In this document: positions 61,992 through 64,000 of the stretch, one piece after another
Layout of the letters: the number at the start of each line of letters is the position of its first letter
Position numbering within the stretch: the first letter of the stretch is position 1
Origin: Porticoccus sp002390525
Lineage (GTDB): Bacteria; Pseudomonadota; Gammaproteobacteria; Pseudomonadales; Porticoccaceae
DNA: 64,000 bases
Direction: 5' to 3'
NCBI GenBank assembly: GCA_943846655.1
Contig: OX044352.1
Span: 124,001-188,000, forward strand
The notes under the pieces: generated by a model
Databases searched by the model: none
Seen by the model: only the letters and a program-made list of their open reading frames with translations
Told to the model about the DNA's origin: nothing
Made by a program: the position numbers and the translations under genes

Positions 61992-64000
61992 TTAAAATTT
62001 ACCGTAATAACCTTCTTTTAGGGCGTCAAACAAATTTGCAGCAGTGTGAGTTTCCCCATCATACTCAACCTCTTCATTACCCTTTACTTCAACAGAGGAA
62101 CCATCCTCTAAACTGAACTGGTAAGTGGTGTTTTCTAAATCTTTTTCTGTCACCAATACACCCTGGAATGCTTCTGGATTAAATCGAAATGTTGTACAAC
62201 CTTTTAATCCTTTTTCATAAGCGTAAAGATATATATCCTTGAAATCCTCAAAATTACAATCAGTAGGAACATTAATAGTCTTAGATATTGAAGAATCTAT
62301 CCACTTTTGAGATGCTGCTTGAACGTCGACATGATTCTTTGGTTGAATATCTGCGCTAGAAACAAAATATTCAGGGAGGGTTTCTTCATCATTTTCTGCA
62401 AAAGGCATAGCTGCTTGATTAATTAGCTCACGATAAGCTAATAGCTCATAAGAAAAAACGTCTACTTTTTCTTTAGATTTCTTGCCTTCTCTTATTACGT
62501 TACGTGAGTAATGGTGTGCGAAACTTGGTTCGATGCCGTTACTAGCATTGTTTGCAAGCGACAGAGATATAGTCCCAGTTGGAGCAATAGATGAATGATG
62601 GGTAAATCTACAGCCGACATCTGCAAGCTCTGCTACCAACTTTGGATCAATTTCTGCGATCTTTTCCATATATTGACTATATCGGGCATGCAGCAACTTA
62701 CCTTTTATTCTTTCCCCTATAGATATACCATCTTTAGACATTTTTGGACATTTGCGAAGCATTGCCTCAGTTACCTCGAAGTCTTCGTCCATTATTGGCG
62801 CAGGTCCCTTTTCTTTCGCTAAACTTAAGCCTGTACGCCAACCAGCTAAAGCTAACTCACGAGAGACTTCTTCTGTAAACACAAGTGACTCATCGGATCC
62901 ATATGGCATAGTAAGCATTGTCATAGTGGAACCCAAACCCAAGAAACCCATTCCGTGGCGACGTTTATTCATAATCGCTTCTCGTTGGCCCTCAAGTGGC
63001 AAGCCATTAATTTCCACTACATTATCGAGCATACGTGTGAATACAGAGACTACTTCTCTATACCCATTCCAATCAAATTTAGCTTTCTCTGTGAAAGGAT
63101 CTTTAACGAACTTTGTTAGATTAATGGAACCCAATAAACAGCTTCCATATGGAGGGAGTGGTTGTTCACCACAAGGATTGGTTGCTCGAATGTCTTCACA
63201 AAACCAATTATTATTGTCTTGATTTACCTTATCAATTAAAATAAATCCTGGTTCTGCATAATCATATGTAGACGTCATGATTACATTCCATAGATGTTTG
63301 GCTTTTACACTTTTATATATCCTACATGCAATTAAGCCTTCCTTATTTGCAGCGTAACCTTTTAATGTTGGAAAATCCCTCCATAATAAATTGTCATCTT
63401 CCAGGCTAACCTCACCCTGATCTACTTCTTTCTGCAATACAGGGAAACTCAGTGGCCAATCTTCATCATTTTTTACAGCCTCCATAAAACCCTCTGTTAT
63501 CAAGAGCGACATATTGAACTGTCTAAGCCTTCCATCTTCGCGTTTAGCTTTTATGAAATCTACTACATCTGGATGACTCACGTCGAAGGTTGCCATTTGA
63601 GCACCGCGACGTCCGCCCGCAGACGAGACGGTGAAACACATTTTATCGAAAATATCCATGAAAGACAGCGGGCCTGAAGTATATGCTCCAGCACCAGAAA
63701 CGTATGCACCTTTTGGTCGCAAAGTCGAAAACTCATAACCAATACCACAACCTGCTTTTAGAGTGAGGCCAGCCTCTAAATTTTTATTGAGGATATCTAG
63801 CATAGAATCTTCTACAATTCCAGAAACAGTGCAGTTGATCGTCGAGGTTGCTGGCTTATGCTCTAAAGCACCCGCATTGGATATTATCCTGCCTGCAGGG
63901 ATTGCACCATTTCTTAAAGCCCATAAAAAACGCTCATACCAAGTTTCCCTTTTTCCTTTATCTTCAACTTCTGAAAGAGCTCTTGCTACACGCCTATAGG
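61992..64000 (-). CDS. nrdJa: B12-dependent ribonucleotide reductase, catalytic subunit NrdJa (partial)
   Basis: The frame is open to the window edge, so the 5-prime end is outside; at least 669 residues are visible. The internal ATG at 63803 is not the start, because conserved sequence continues upstream (NGAIPAGRIISNAGALEHK and TINCTVSGIVEDSM). Class II RNR features: KAGCGIGYEFSTLRP, SSAGGRRGAQMATFDVSHPD, the active-site Cys in ATNPCGEQPLPPYGSCLLGS, HGMGFLGLG and FTHHSSIAPTGTISL. It reduces NTPs or NDPs with adenosylcobalamin and needs no oxygen. The redox Cys tail is on the separate NrdJb. Confidence 0.95.
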   Translation of the reverse strand, partial: YRRVARALSEVEDKGKRETWYERFLWALRNGAIPAGRIISNAGALEHKPATSTINCTVSGIVEDSMLDILNKNLEAGLTLKAGCGIGYEFSTLRPKGAYVSGAGAYTSGPLSFMDIFDKMCFTVSSAGGRRGAQMATFDVSHPDVVDFIKAKREDGRLRQFNMSLLITEGFMEAVKNDEDWPLSFPVLQKEVDQGEVSLEDDNLLWRDFPTLKGYAANKEGLIACRIYKSVKAKHLWNVIMTSTYDYAEPGFILIDKVNQDNNNWFCEDIRATNPCGEQPLPPYGSCLLGSINLTKFVKDPFTEKAKFDWNGYREVVSVFTRMLDNVVEINGLPLEGQREAIMNKRRHGMGFLGLGSTMTMLTMPYGSDESLVFTEEVSRELALAGWRTGLSLAKEKGPAPIMDEDFEVTEAMLRKCPKMSKDGISIGERIKGKLLHARYSQYMEKIAEIDPKLVAELADVGCRFTHHSSIAPTGTISLSLANNASNGIEPSFAHHYSRNVIREGKKSKEKVDVFSYELLAYRELINQAAMPFAENDEETLPEYFVSSADIQPKNHVDVQAASQKWIDSSISKTINVPTDCNFEDFKDIYLYAYEKGLKGCTTFRFNPEAFQGVLVTEKDLENTTYQFSLEDGSSVEVKGNEEVEYDGETHTAANLFDALKEGYYGKF

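Noticed and set aside
63803..64000. NrdJa starting at the ATG at 63803
   Set aside because: The same frame continues upstream with conserved class II reductase sequence to the window edge, so the gene is truncated by the window and does not start there.
1..64000. CRISPR arrays, IS elements, tRNA or rRNA genes
   Set aside because: Scanning by eye I found no regularly spaced repeats, transposase-like frame, terminal inverted repeats, T-loop-like GGTTCGAATCC sequences in gene-free DNA, or rRNA sequence. A tRNAscan or Infernal run would be decisive.

Overview
The window looks like a piece of chromosome from an AT-rich, gene-dense, free-living Gammaproteobacterium, probably an aquatic or marine lineage. 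The evidence is gene order: lptG-lptF divergent from pepA-holC-valS; rplS-trmD-rimM-rpsP-ffh beside ypjD and a CorB-like gene; purA-hisZ-hflC-hflK-hflX-hfq-miaA; and epmA-efp divergent from epmB. These blocks are typical of the class. Genus cannot be fixed from the sequence alone. I saw no rRNA, tRNA, CRISPR array, prophage or insertion sequence.

Layout. 1-2.2 kb is a small accessory patch: a Fur-like palindrome, a tiny membrane ORF overlapping a signal-peptidase-like (S26) ORF, an orphan secreted protein, a PHA-system-family protein and an RDD membrane protein. 2.2-25.3 kb is housekeeping: LPS export (lptFG), pepA, holC, valS, lysS, prfB with its programmed frameshift, uup, recJ, a HopJ-family gene, thrC-hom, dsbC, xerD and the rplS/trmD/rimM/rpsP/ffh group. 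25.6-40 kb carries ypjD, a CorB-like protein, a NUDIX hydrolase, purA, hisZ, hflCKX, hfq, miaA, the complete EF-P lysylation set (epmA, efp, epmB) and serB. 40-46.2 kb holds an AhpA/YtjB-like membrane protein, a parvulin, HMG-CoA lyase, a CmoA-like methyltransferase, a pseudoazurin-like lipoprotein and an ATP sulfurylase (sat).

46.2-53.5 kb is one operon for propionyl-CoA to succinyl-CoA conversion, in transcription order mcm, pccB, pccA, meaB, mce. Its pccA is interrupted by a one-base frameshift. A divergent AraC-family regulator follows, then gabD and an alpha/beta hydrolase. 57-61 kb holds gcvP and gcvT with no gcvH between them. The right edge holds a split B12-dependent ribonucleotide reductase (nrdJb, and nrdJa running off the window).

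Together the right-hand third suggests a heterotroph that breaks down branched-chain/odd-chain substrates (HMG-CoA lyase, PCC, Mcm, GabD, glycine cleavage) and depends on cobalamin for both Mcm and NrdJ. No wholly new system is evident. The points most worth checking are the pccA frameshift, the split S26-like gene behind a Fur-like box, the long N-terminal extension of LptG, and the missing gcvH.
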